Shown here piece by piece: positions 25,161-34,284 of a DNA stretch of 64,000 bases. This DNA is from an uncultured Bacilli bacterium (GTDB taxonomy: Bacteria > Bacillota_I > Bacilli_A > RF39 > UBA660): the NCBI GenBank assembly GCA_934120715.1, contig CAKOUW010000001.1:248001-312000 (forward strand), given 5' to 3'. Made by a program: the position numbers and the translations under genes. The notes beneath the pieces were generated by a model, which had not been told where the DNA came from, did not search any database, and was given only the letters and a program-made list of their open reading frames with translations. Within the stretch, counting starts at the first letter, position 1. Each line of letters begins with the position of its first letter.

Positions 25161-27788
25161 TTATATTATAAATTTAATTAGCCAGATCAATATAACAATT
25201 ACATATAATACTATTGCTCCATAAAATAATGTGCTATAAGTATAATAGGCAGCTGTTTTTAAAAACTTGTTACTAGTGGCCTTTTTAAAGTCAATTGATA
25301 ATATAACAAATATTATAGTTGCAACTAGAGATATTATTATTCCTTTTTTTAAGTCTTTGTTTTTATATGTATATACAATACTACTATGCCCCTTTTCTAC
25401 TTTAACACCTAGTAATCCTCCAAACATCTTAATAGTGTTTTTATTTTTGTTATTGACTAAAACATTGTAGTTACCACTATAAGATACTGGTATAACTAAA
25501 TAGCCATCTGTATTGGTAGTAACATCAATCTTTATTTTATTTTTATCAAATAAAATATTATAATTTAACTTATTATTTTTAATAAAATCTTCATATTTGC
25601 TAATACTCATGGTAGAAATAGTTAGTTTAGAGATATCAATTGGTTTAATTAATTTGATTTTTATATTAACATTTTCATTATCATAAACTCCTAAACTATA
25701 AGTACCATTACTAGTTTTAGTGGGATAGGAATCACTATATAGTTTATCATTAATATAAATAAGAGCTATGTTTTTAAATTCACCTTTAAGGCTTTCATCT
25801 AAAGTTTTTAAAAGATCTAAATATAAAATAGACTTTTCTCTAACTTTGATGTCATACTCTATATAATTATCATTACTTTTGATAACTGTTCTTCCACTTT
25901 TACTAGTAGAAATGCCCTTAATATTCTTTGCTTGATAAATGCTAAATAAGTTATCATTAGAAGTGATACTATTATATATTTTATTTTGATAAGTAAAAGT
26001 ATCGTCTTTATCTATATTAAAATTATTTTTAGCTAAATACAAATAATTTAGGTCATAATTTAACTCATAGAAGTTATATCCGTATTTACTATCTTTTAAA
26101 GTATAAAAATCACTTTCTATATCTTTATCTGTAAGAAAATATTTATTGGAAAGAATAGTGTCTGTAAATAAAGTACCACCATTAGAAAATATCATTGTCC
26201 AAAAGCTAGAGTAACCTAGTTTCTTATAAAATACTAAAGAGTTTCTATTTACCAGAGAGGTAAAATGATCAATTGACTGATAATTACTAACAATTCCATC
26301 ATTAATAACAAAGTCTGTCATATCTGAAGTTTCTGTCTTTAATTTATAATAATTATTAGAATTTTTATTTTCTATATTATTTAAGACTGTATAAGAGTTT
26401 TTAATTATACCTTGATAATTTTTAATCCCAATATATAAAAATGTATTAAATATGATATTACTAATAATGACTATATATATTATAGGCTTGTATATTTTTT
26501 CGTTTCTAAATAGATTTAATCCTACATTGATAATAAATATTACTATTGATAATAAAGTAAGTATTATAAAGGCTTTTTTGGCATAAATCATTGTAATATT
26601 ATAGACTGCTGTTTGTATATCTCTATATACCAATTTAAATGTAATAATGTAAATACTTATTAATAGGAAAATGCTTAATACACTAATTATTTTTAAGATT
26701 TTATCAGATAACGAAATATTAATTTTGATATTTTTAATATTAAAGAGATAACTTCCACCTAAAACTAGTAAGTAAAATAGTATAAAACCATATCTATTAG
26801 GGAAAAATGAATAAGACATAAAATGAAATATTTTATTTAATGGTTCTACTATGTAGGGAATAATTAATATTAAGATTGCTGGTATATACCATTTAAGAAA
26901 TTTTTCATTATTCTTTCTATTAATTATTAATAAGCAAGTAAAAGTAACTAATAAAATAGATATATTAAAGAAATTTAATTTATCAAATAAACAGCCAAGT
27001 AAATTATTAAAGATATTATTAGAAGTATTGGAACGAGCTGATGAAAATATTTGTCTAAGTGTTGGATAAGAAATGAATGAAGTCATTATCATTGGCAATA
27101 TTGTAAATATACCTAAACTAAGCATTACTTTTTTTTGCTTTTCCTTAGAGACATTACACTTGATATAAATAAATGCTATTAAAAATATAAATATAAGCAT
27201 CATATATGATAAATAGAATGAGAAACATATGGCTAAAAATAATGTAATGCCATACATATATGGTTTATCTTCATCAATTAATTTTTTAAGTCCTACTACA
27301 ATTAATGGAAACATATACACAACATCCATCCAAGCAGTGATTTGATAATTAATAAGACTATATCCACTAAAGGCGTATAATAATGCTAACGGAATAAACA
27401 TTTTATTATCTTTTTTAAATAAATATTTTAGGGAATATAAACAAGTAATAGCAGAAAGGACAAATTTTACCATAACAATTAAAGAAATGGCTAGATAGAT
27501 ATCATTTCTTTTAAAGAAGAGAATGATAAAATTAATTGGACTTGCTAAATAGTAAGAAAATATTCCAAAGAAGTTTTCTCCACCACCTGATGTATAATCT
27601 ACAAGTAAAGATCCACTTTCTAAAATCGTATCCCATAAATGATAAAAAAGAGCTGATATTTGTGTATACAGGTCTCCTGTTAAGACTGTATTTTTACCAA
27701 ATGGATAAATTCTAAGAATTAAGAATAAAATTACTAATATCCCTACTGAAATACCTCCAACAATGAAATAATCTTTAAATTTCTTCAT
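25161..27788 (-). CDS. YfhO-family membrane protein
   Basis: About 875 residues from the ATG at 27788 (ribosome site AGGTGG); a GTG three codons upstream is less likely. Roughly a dozen membrane helices in residues 1-440, an outside domain (about 470-840), then a last helix pair. The start region YPFGKNTVLTGDLYTQISALFYHLWD and the SGGGENFFGIFSYYLASPIN block are typical of YfhO (GT-C-like fold) proteins, implicated in glycosylation of teichoic/lipoteichoic acids in Gram-positives. Its substrate here is unknown. Monocistronic. Confidence 0.88.
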   Translation of the reverse strand: MKKFKDYFIVGGISVGILVILFLILRIYPFGKNTVLTGDLYTQISALFYHLWDTILESGSLLVDYTSGGGENFFGIFSYYLASPINFIILFFKRNDIYLAISLIVMVKFVLSAITCLYSLKYLFKKDNKMFIPLALLYAFSGYSLINYQITAWMDVVYMFPLIVVGLKKLIDEDKPYMYGITLFLAICFSFYLSYMMLIFIFLIAFIYIKCNVSKEKQKKVMLSLGIFTILPMIMTSFISYPTLRQIFSSARSNTSNNIFNNLLGCLFDKLNFFNISILLVTFTCLLIINRKNNEKFLKWYIPAILILIIPYIVEPLNKIFHFMSYSFFPNRYGFILFYLLVLGGSYLFNIKNIKINISLSDKILKIISVLSIFLLISIYIITFKLVYRDIQTAVYNITMIYAKKAFIILTLLSIVIFIINVGLNLFRNEKIYKPIIYIVIISNIIFNTFLYIGIKNYQGIIKNSYTVLNNIENKNSNNYYKLKTETSDMTDFVINDGIVSNYQSIDHFTSLVNRNSLVFYKKLGYSSFWTMIFSNGGTLFTDTILSNKYFLTDKDIESDFYTLKDSKYGYNFYELNYDLNYLYLAKNNFNIDKDDTFTYQNKIYNSITSNDNLFSIYQAKNIKGISTSKSGRTVIKSNDNYIEYDIKVREKSILYLDLLKTLDESLKGEFKNIALIYINDKLYSDSYPTKTSNGTYSLGVYDNENVNIKIKLIKPIDISKLTISTMSISKYEDFIKNNKLNYNILFDKNKIKIDVTTNTDGYLVIPVSYSGNYNVLVNNKNKNTIKMFGGLLGVKVEKGHSSIVYTYKNKDLKKGIIISLVATIIFVILSIDFKKATSNKFLKTAAYYTYSTLFYGAIVLYVIVILIWLIKFII

Positions 27789-28000
27789 AATTACCACCTA
27801 ACTGCTTAAATAATACATAAAACAACTACTACTCTTTTGATTTTACATTATTTACTTATTTATTAAACTTTTTAAAATATAAATAAATCTAAAGTAATTA
27901 TAACATGATATATTATTAAATTTCTATAGAACATTTGACAATATATTTTTTACCATTCAAACATAATATTTATACTCGCAACTTTTTTAATTTATATTAT
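27789..28000. other. AT-rich intergenic region with a third tnpB scrap
   Basis: No gene is supported. At about 27931-27982 the minus strand reads AGTATAAATATTATGTTTGA, translatable as SINIMFE-W-stop, and continues AAAAAATATATTG, closely matching the tnpB end in copy 1 of the IS200/IS605-type remnant. This looks like a much older copy that has lost its ends. Confidence 0.45.
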
Positions 28001-28045
28001 AAAAAAAGAAAATCAAGTTTATTGTATACTTGACCTTCTTTCTTA
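28001..28045 (-). terminator. Terminator of the lysR-type gene
   Basis: TCAAGT / ACTTGA core extended by AAGAAAG...TTTCTT-like arms and followed by TTTTTTT on the minus strand. Confidence 0.65.
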
Positions 28046-28080
28046 GACTTTTTTATGATAATCTATGTGTTACTTTAATT

Positions 28081-28992
28081 TTAAAATTTTTCTTTCTCAA
28101 AATAGTTGAATAAATAATCTAGAAAAGCTTTTTCAGTAGCATTTAAGTAGTGTTTGTCATAGGCAATGCTGAATTTTGTTTTTGGTGTGTCAAAGTCTAT
28201 TGGTAGAATGTATATATCTTTATCATTATCTAATTCTACTATTTTTTTTAGGCCCCATCCTATTCCTAGGCCTTCTTTTACCAATTGCTTGGTTAATTCT
28301 AATCCATAAATTGTTAAATCATTTTTTATTGTCATATTTTTTCTTTTAAACATTTCTTCTAATGCATTTATATCATCATAGCCTCTAGTAGGTAAAATCA
28401 GAGGATATTCTACGATTGATTTGTTGTTTTTAACGAACGAATCATAATAATTTTTATTTGTAAAAAAACAATTTTCCATTTCACAAAGTATTTTTTCAGT
28501 ATAAATGTTACTATTCATAAAAATTGGATATTGTAAGATAACAAAATCTAATTCTTTATTTTTTAACTTTTCTTTTAATTCACCAGTACTGGAAAGATAT
28601 ATTTCAAATTTAACTTTTGTATGTAGGCTTTTAAATTCTTTAATTAGTTTAGGCATCATTAGTAAAGATATGTGTGAATATATTCCTAACCTTATATTTC
28701 CAGTTAGTTCTTTACTGCTTTCTTGAAGAGCTTTTTCAGCCACAATAATATTGTTAAAGGCTTTCTGTACATATGAGTATAATTTTTCACCAGTTGTAGT
28801 TAATTTTATATTGCGGTTTTCTCTTACAAATAATTGACAGCCTAGTTGTTTTTCTAATTCCTTTATAGTGTGACTAATTGCTGGTTGAGTTATGTGTAAT
28901 AATTCAGTCGCTTTAGAAAAACTGCGACACTCTGCTACGGCATAGAAGGTACGATATTTATTAAAATCAAATTGGCTATTATATATTCCCAT
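28081..28992 (-). CDS. LysR-family transcriptional regulator
   Basis: About 303 residues from the ATG at 28992, which has AAAAGGAG before it. N-terminal winged HTH: FYAVAECRSFSKATELLHITQPAISHTIKELEKQLGCQLFVR. The C-terminal half has the two-lobed effector-binding domain (GNIRLGIYSHISLLMMPKLI onwards). Target and ligand are unknown. The divergent neighbour needed to guess a target is missing: the next gene upstream is on the same strand. Confidence 0.9.
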   Translation of the reverse strand: MGIYNSQFDFNKYRTFYAVAECRSFSKATELLHITQPAISHTIKELEKQLGCQLFVRENRNIKLTTTGEKLYSYVQKAFNNIIVAEKALQESSKELTGNIRLGIYSHISLLMMPKLIKEFKSLHTKVKFEIYLSSTGELKEKLKNKELDFVILQYPIFMNSNIYTEKILCEMENCFFTNKNYYDSFVKNNKSIVEYPLILPTRGYDDINALEEMFKRKNMTIKNDLTIYGLELTKQLVKEGLGIGWGLKKIVELDNDKDIYILPIDFDTPKTKFSIAYDKHYLNATEKAFLDYLFNYFEKEKF

Positions 28993-29020
28993 ACTTTCTC
29001 CTTTTTTATATAATAACATA

Positions 29021-30115
29021 TTACGATTTTTTTACAAGTATTTTACTTTGTAGTTCCCTCTTTTCAGTTGCGTCTACCTTTCCATCGATTACTATATTAG
29101 CTGGTATTTCTAATCTTTCATTTTGTAAATTCTCTTCTAATTCTAAAGTTGTAAAATCTTTATAGAAGTTGATTTTATATGGCTGTTTATTTTCTACAAA
29201 AGTTAATTCTGTTCTTTCGACAACGCCCTTAATGCCAAAGGTTGCTAGAAGCTCTGCACGTCTTTTTAATGTTATTTGTTTATGATATAAGTCTTCTACA
29301 GACTCTTCTCTTTCTCTTCTTATTGAAAACTGATATGATTTTTTATTCTTATAAGTACTTTCTGTTATAACAAAATCTAAATATGGTGCTTCATCATTTT
29401 TTAAATATATTTCTTTTATATCAATTTTTTTAGAATTATCATCATTATATACTGAAAGATCGGAATGACATGTATCAACATAATATGTTTGAATGTTTTT
29501 TGTTACTGTTCCATCTAATATGTCATCTACATAATCAATTACTCTATCTATTTCTTCTTCTAGCGATATATTACTGTTAAATACTTTAATATTTTTGTGG
29601 CCTATCCAAGCTTCTATAGTTTTTTGATCTAGGACTATTGCTTCTTCAAGACTTTCAAAACGGGCGGTGTTTGATGTTAAATTATATTTTTCTTTATTAC
29701 AAGAAGCTAAAGAAAATAGATTAATCACATAGTCATAACTGTCTAATAAGCTAATTTCATTATCGTTATATTTTAATAATAAGTAGTCAAAATCACTTTG
29801 ACTTGGTAAGTAGGCTTTGTTGTCGATTAATGCTCTATCAAACAGCATTATACAAGTTTTTTCTCCTTTATTAATATCTAGGGCTTGTTGTGCCATCTCT
29901 TCTTTACATTTTTGTAAGCTATATAGGATGTCTTGAAAGTCTATTATATTTTGGGCTTCATATGGCTTTACTCCCCAATTAATTAGTTCAGTTGCTGTTT
30001 CAGCAACAGCTATTAGTTTTACGTCTTTTTGACTTAGATGTTTTTTTAGTGCTTCAAGTATTTTTGTCTTGCCAGCACATGGCCCTCCTGTTAAAACTAT
30101 TTTAATTAAATTCAA
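29021..30115 (-). CDS. Two-domain protein: P-loop kinase-like ATPase plus CYTH-like domain
   Basis: 364 residues from the TTG at 30115, preceded by AGAAAGAGGA; the upstream ATG would add 28 residues before the P-loop and lacks a ribosome site. Walker A LTGGPCAGKTKILEAL (residues 6-21), then an AAA_28/NadR-like region (IMLFDRALIDNKAYL). From about residue 200 the protein has a CYTH-like domain (QTYYVDTCHSDL, SYQFSIRREREES, KRRAELLATFGIKG, VVERTELTF, INFYKDFTTLELE). CYTH domains bind triphosphorylated substrates; the fusion suggests phosphate chemistry of an unknown metabolite. Confidence 0.75.
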   Translation of the reverse strand: MNLIKIVLTGGPCAGKTKILEALKKHLSQKDVKLIAVAETATELINWGVKPYEAQNIIDFQDILYSLQKCKEEMAQQALDINKGEKTCIMLFDRALIDNKAYLPSQSDFDYLLLKYNDNEISLLDSYDYVINLFSLASCNKEKYNLTSNTARFESLEEAIVLDQKTIEAWIGHKNIKVFNSNISLEEEIDRVIDYVDDILDGTVTKNIQTYYVDTCHSDLSVYNDDNSKKIDIKEIYLKNDEAPYLDFVITESTYKNKKSYQFSIRREREESVEDLYHKQITLKRRAELLATFGIKGVVERTELTFVENKQPYKINFYKDFTTLELEENLQNERLEIPANIVIDGKVDATEKRELQSKILVKKS

Positions 30116-30240
30116 ACAAATCCTCTTTCTAAAAAGAAATATTTTTAGGCCTAACTTCTTTTCAACTTTATAGTAACAGGATTTTTTTAAAATATCCAAT
30201 TCTTATTTTTTATATTATATATTAATGTAATTTATATTAA

Positions 30241-30933
30241 TCAGTTATAACTTACCATCGCTTTTAGACGTTTAATAACCTTTTTTTCAATTCTTGATAT
30301 ATATGATTGAGAAATACCTAATTTTTCGGCTACTTCTTTTTGCGTTAGTTCTTTATAACCTAGTAGTCCATATCTTAATATCATTATGTCTCTATCTCTT
30401 GGTTTTAAGTGTAATACTTCATTAATCATTAACTTCCTATCATCTTCTTGCTCTATTTCTTTTGTTACTATATCAGCATCAGTTCCTAAAACATCTTCAA
30501 GGTGTAATTCGTTACCTTCTCCATCAAATGATAAGGAGGCATCAATACTAACCTCTGTTTTAATTTTTTTATTTTTTCTTAAATACATAAGTATTTCATT
30601 ATCTATACATCTGGATGCATAAGTTGCTAGTTTGATATTTTTATCAGAACTAAAGGTATTTATTCCTTTGATCAAGCCAATAGTTCCGATGCTTACTAAA
30701 TCTTCTAAATCAATCCCAGTATTTTCATATTTTTTAGCAAGAAAAACAACAAGTCTTAAATTATGTTCAATCAAAATATCTTTAGCTTTTAAATCACCAT
30801 CATTTTTAAGTTGTACATAGTACTCTTCCATTTCCCTTGATAATGGTTCTGGAAGCATATCTGTTGCTCCTACATAGAATATACTTTTGGCTTTGTAAAA
30901 TAATTTTTTTAAAAATTCTATTATTTTTTTCAT
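30241..30933 (-). CDS. sigE: RNA polymerase sporulation sigma factor sigma-E (pro-form)
   Basis: 230 residues. Mother-cell sigma factor made as an inactive precursor; the first 25-30 residues (MKKIIEFLKKLFYKAKSIFY..) are the pro-sequence cut by SpoIIGA. Region 2 has HNLRLVVFLAKKYENTGIDLEDL and IGTIGLIKGINTF, region 4 has LTQKEVAEKLGISQSYISRIEKKVI. Its ATG overlaps the spoIIGA TGA stop (ATGA), giving translational coupling with the protease that activates it. Confidence 0.95.
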   Translation of the reverse strand: MKKIIEFLKKLFYKAKSIFYVGATDMLPEPLSREMEEYYVQLKNDGDLKAKDILIEHNLRLVVFLAKKYENTGIDLEDLVSIGTIGLIKGINTFSSDKNIKLATYASRCIDNEILMYLRKNKKIKTEVSIDASLSFDGEGNELHLEDVLGTDADIVTKEIEQEDDRKLMINEVLHLKPRDRDIMILRYGLLGYKELTQKEVAEKLGISQSYISRIEKKVIKRLKAMVSYN

Positions 30934-31700
30934 AGTTCCTCCTTTAATTTATTTGGCAAGATACAGTCTATATCAGATAATTCAAATTTTTCTTTACTAA
31001 TACCAACTAAATAATTATTGTAAATTTTGTTATTTACTTCAAACTTGTCAGGAATATAGCATTTTATAAGTCCATTAGTATTTAAAGCTTTGTATGGAAC
31101 ATAAATATATTTTTCTTTTTTTATATTAAAGCCTTTGTTAATAAGCACGACGGGTCTTTTTTTATATGGATCACTTAAGTGATTTCCAGTATCTATCATT
31201 CCTTTCATAATATATGTTTTATTATTTATAGTTAGTTTTACATTTAAAATATTTGAGTAAGTGTTTTTATAACTTTTGTTCTCTTTGACATAACTAATTA
31301 TAATTATTGGTATAGCTATAATAGATACTATAAAGTTTAAATGCAGGCCATTATTTATAAATAATATGCCTTTACTATTATAAGAAAAGCTAATATTTAA
31401 TAAATAAAGACTTCCTCCTAGAAAAATACTTATTAAATAGAAGTAACTAATATTTTTTAAAAAGCCTCTTTTACCAAAGGCTGTATATATTATTAAAATA
31501 CTAATTACTACTTTAAATAAAAATAATTCTAGGGAATTTAAATTAAAAAAAAGTAAAAATATAGATGTTGATGCTACCAGGCTTCCAAGTAATAATCTTT
31601 TTATTGATGTTTTATTTTTAAGTATTTTTTTGGTTGCGAAGAGGATTAGGTAATCAATAAAAAAATTAAGAATAAATACTAAATCTAAATATACTTTCAC
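30930..31700 (-). CDS. spoIIGA: Sigma-E processing peptidase SpoIIGA
   Basis: About 256 residues from the GTG at 31700, directly after AGGTGATACA; this gives the family N-terminus VKVYLDLVFILNFFIDYLIL. Five membrane helices (1-150), then a cytoplasmic aspartic-protease domain with KGMIDTGNHLSDPYKKRPVV (catalytic Asp in DTGN). It cleaves pro-sigma-E at the septum. The stop codon is TGA, proof that TGA is a stop in this genome. Forms an operon with sigE, as in Bacillus and Clostridium. Confidence 0.93.
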   Translation of the reverse strand: MKVYLDLVFILNFFIDYLILFATKKILKNKTSIKRLLLGSLVASTSIFLLFFNLNSLELFLFKVVISILIIYTAFGKRGFLKNISYFYLISIFLGGSLYLLNISFSYNSKGILFINNGLHLNFIVSIIAIPIIIISYVKENKSYKNTYSNILNVKLTINNKTYIMKGMIDTGNHLSDPYKKRPVVLINKGFNIKKEKYIYVPYKALNTNGLIKCYIPDKFEVNNKIYNNYLVGISKEKFELSDIDCILPNKLKEEL

Positions 31701-31725
31701 TGTATCACCTATTTTAATATACAAT

Positions 31726-31751
31726 TAAAAAAACGACTTATCTGTCGTTTT
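31726..31751 (-). terminator. Terminator of the 104-residue membrane protein gene
   Basis: AAAACGAC / GTCGTTTT stem, loop of 6, then T7 on the minus strand, 25 bases before spoIIGA. It isolates spoIIGA-sigE from the gene upstream. Confidence 0.85.
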
Positions 31752-31762
31752 ACGGTACTAAT

Positions 31763-32077
31763 TTAAATTTTTTTCTTATGAATGAATATTTTAATTATAT
31801 AAGATAAGAAGATTATCATTATAATTACAAAAGCCCATTTAAAGATGAGATTTATTGTTCCTGATGAATATTTATCTATAATAGAAAATATACTTTCAGG
31901 TAAATATTTATTAATAACGTTTCTAACATCAGGAAGACCAATATTATTTTTAATGAAACTTACTATTCTTAAAAATATATCAATAATGGCCATTAAAAAG
32001 ACAAATGATGAAAATCTTTTGAAAAACATGATAACTACTAATATTAAAATAATTAAAACTATTAAATCTATATACAT
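31763..32077 (-). CDS. Small membrane protein, 104 residues, unknown
   Basis: Two hydrophobic regions: residues 3-42 (two close helices) and 78-98, separated by a polar stretch (GLPDVRNVINKYLPESIFSIIDKYS). Ribosome site GGAGGATATG is strong. No family recognised. It lies directly upstream of spoIIGA-sigE on the same strand but is separated from them by a terminator. Confidence 0.6.
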   Translation of the reverse strand: MYIDLIVLIILILVVIMFFKRFSSFVFLMAIIDIFLRIVSFIKNNIGLPDVRNVINKYLPESIFSIIDKYSSGTINLIFKWAFVIIMIIFLSYIIKIFIHKKKI

Positions 32078-32129
32078 ACTACATATCCTCCAATTATATT
32101 AGTATTGTATCATAGATTATTAATTTTAG

Positions 32130-32834
32130 CTACTCTAAAACATCTTTTGTTTTTATATTTTCATTTTTATTATATATTGTTAAAGTATTGTCTTTATAGG
32201 TTGCTAGTAAGATATTTTCGTATGTAGTATAGCCTTTAATTTTTAATTGTTTTATGAACCATTCTAAGGATTTGTCGGTGTTTTTGATGTTTTCTTTCAT
32301 AAGTTTTGTATCAATAATTACGTTTGAGGTTAATGAGTCTTTTACAGGTTTTAATGATAAATCATTTTTAGTAGGCTTTTTATATTTATCTTTTTCTAAA
32401 AAACTTATTTTACCATTTGCTTCCATAATGGCGTATGAAATTTCTCCAATATCAAAATAGCCTGATATTCTAGCTTGTTCTAGGAGATCGTTTATGTCAA
32501 TTTTTACTTTTTTCATGGAGTTCATTAATATTTTTCCATCTTGAATAATTACAGTTGGTACTCCAAATATATATCTTCTTAGGTTAATATTTTTCATAGA
32601 AAGGTATGATACTAAAAAAGAACTTACACCAAAGGTTGCCATGGCTGTTAGACCTTGAAAATATTCATTTAAATCGTCTAAAATTATTTCAGCAGCAAAG
32701 TTTCCTATTGATATACCAATAATATAGTCGAATAAACTAAGTTCTGATACTTGTTTTTTACCAACTATTTTTGTTACAAAAAATAACACCACTATTGAAA
32801 AAAGACTTTTTAATATAACGTCTATATATTCCAT
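32130..32834 (-). CDS. DUF421 (YetF-type) membrane protein
   Basis: About 234 residues from the ATG at 32834 (GGTGAT ribosome site). Three membrane helices in the first 85 residues with GKKQVSELSLFDYIIGISIGNFAAE, then the cytoplasmic DUF421 domain (GVPTVIIQDGKILMNSMKKVKIDINDLLEQARISGYFDIGEI). YetF-like proteins are common in spore formers; related SpoVA-linked DUF421 proteins act in spore membranes. No specific role can be assigned here. Confidence 0.88.
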   Translation of the reverse strand: MEYIDVILKSLFSIVVLFFVTKIVGKKQVSELSLFDYIIGISIGNFAAEIILDDLNEYFQGLTAMATFGVSSFLVSYLSMKNINLRRYIFGVPTVIIQDGKILMNSMKKVKIDINDLLEQARISGYFDIGEISYAIMEANGKISFLEKDKYKKPTKNDLSLKPVKDSLTSNVIIDTKLMKENIKNTDKSLEWFIKQLKIKGYTTYENILLATYKDNTLTIYNKNENIKTKDVLE

Positions 32835-32878
32835 TATGATCACCATTATTAGTATTAGTAAAATATTAAATTATATAC

Positions 32879-32899
32879 AAAAAAGGCATTAAGCCTTTT
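32879..32899 (-). terminator. Terminator of spoIVB
   Basis: AAAAGGC / GCCTTTT stem with a 5-base loop and a T-run on the minus strand, overlapping the spoIVB stop. Confidence 0.85.
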
Positions 32900-33878
32900 A
32901 TTTTTCACCTTCTTCTAACATTGTAGTTATAAAAACACCATATCCTTTCGCTGTTGAATTAACTATAACATAATTGACAGCTCCAATAATCTTGTTATCC
33001 TGAATTATAGGTGAACCACTCATTCCCTGAATAATACCACCCGTTTTTTCTAATAACCTGTTATCAGTAATTTCAAATAATATGTTTTTAGTTTTACTGT
33101 ATTCATCTAGTCTTAAAATGTTAATTGTAAATTCTTCTACTTTATCATCCTCGATGACAGTTCTTATTTTTGCTTCTCCAGTTTTAACATTTGAACTTTT
33201 TCCAACTTCTAATTTATTATCCGTATTAATATCATAATTGTATTTTCCGAATATTCCTGATATTTCATTTTCTTCTATTATACCTTTAATAATATTTCTA
33301 TTATAATTGGCATTTTTTTCACCAGCTCTTCCATCTCTACTTTTTACTATACTTGAAACTTTGGCATCGTATATTTTCCCATCTTTAATTTCGAATTTTG
33401 AGGCTGTTGTTGACTCGATAATTTCATGGCCTAATGCGCCGAATATTCTACTTTCAGGATCAATATAAGTAAGTGTTCCTACACCATTTATTTTATCTTT
33501 TACATAAAGTCCCGTTTTTAAGACATTATTTTCATCTTCTGATAAATTTAATTTTATTTCTTTAGTGATGTTATTTCTCATGACGGTAAAAGTTGCTTGT
33601 TTATTTGATTTTTCAACTTCTGATACCATAGAATTGATATCTTCTACTGTTTTATCATTGACTTTTGTAATAACGTCTCCAATTGCAAATCCGGCATCTT
33701 TGGCTATAAAAGAATTATTAATTTTATAGAAACCAACAACTAGAACTCCTTTTGAATTAACTTCAATACCAATAGTTTCTCCACCTACGATTACGTAATT
33801 GGAATAAGCAAAGATATTTAAGGGAATAATAAGAAGAAGAGTAAAAAAACTAATTAGTAGTTTGTTTTTAAATTTCAT
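32898..33878 (-). CDS. spoIVB: SpoIVB signalling peptidase (S55 family)
   Basis: 326 residues. N-terminal membrane anchor (5-25), a PDZ domain (about 40-115: VLVVGFYKIN..AKDAGFAIGDVITKVN), and the S55 serine protease domain with His in FGALGHEII and the nucleophile Ser in GIIQGMSGSPII. In Bacillus the forespore secretes SpoIVB to trigger pro-sigma-K cleavage in the mother cell. Ribosome site AGAGGTGAT. It follows nusB-xseA-xseB at a distance of about 170 bases. Confidence 0.95.
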   Translation of the reverse strand: MKFKNKLLISFFTLLLIIPLNIFAYSNYVIVGGETIGIEVNSKGVLVVGFYKINNSFIAKDAGFAIGDVITKVNDKTVEDINSMVSEVEKSNKQATFTVMRNNITKEIKLNLSEDENNVLKTGLYVKDKINGVGTLTYIDPESRIFGALGHEIIESTTASKFEIKDGKIYDAKVSSIVKSRDGRAGEKNANYNRNIIKGIIEENEISGIFGKYNYDINTDNKLEVGKSSNVKTGEAKIRTVIEDDKVEEFTINILRLDEYSKTKNILFEITDNRLLEKTGGIIQGMSGSPIIQDNKIIGAVNYVIVNSTAKGYGVFITTMLEEGEK

Positions 33879-34031
33879 AAAATCACCTCTTTAAAAACTT
33901 ACTACATTAATATTATCAACTATATATAATTAATTATTTCTATAAAATTTTACCAATTTTTAAATATCATTATATATAAAGGTTCATATAAAATTGCCTA
34001 TTTTTGGATATTAAATTTAAAAAATATAAAT

Positions 34032-34053
34032 AAAAAAGAGTTTATTTACTCTT
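34032..34053 (-). terminator. Terminator of nusB-xseA-xseB
   Basis: AAGAGT / ACTCTT stem with a 6-base loop and T6 on the minus strand; it overlaps the xseB stop, so spoIVB has its own promoter. Confidence 0.75.
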
Positions 34054-34273
34054 CTACTTTAAAATCTTCTATACTTCCATCAGCATTTACTATTTTAGTA
34101 ATTGCTTCTTCAGCATTTTTTAATTTTTGATCACAATTTTTAGCAAGTATCATTGCTTCATTAAATTCTTTTATGGCATCATCTAATGGAACTTCTCCAC
34201 TTTCTAATTTTTTTACAATTTCTTCTAATTTTTTTAAACTTTCTTCAAAATTTAATTCTTTTGTAGTAGCCAT
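34046..34273 (-). CDS. xseB: Exodeoxyribonuclease VII small subunit
   Basis: 75 residues with the family signature NFEESLKKLEEIVKKLESGEVPLDDAIKEFNEAMILAK. It binds several copies to XseA to form the single-strand-specific nuclease. Ribosome site AGGAGG. Twelve bases downstream of xseA. Confidence 0.95.
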   Translation of the reverse strand: MATTKELNFEESLKKLEEIVKKLESGEVPLDDAIKEFNEAMILAKNCDQKLKNAEEAITKIVNADGSIEDFKVEE

Positions 34274-34284
34274 AGTTACCTCCT

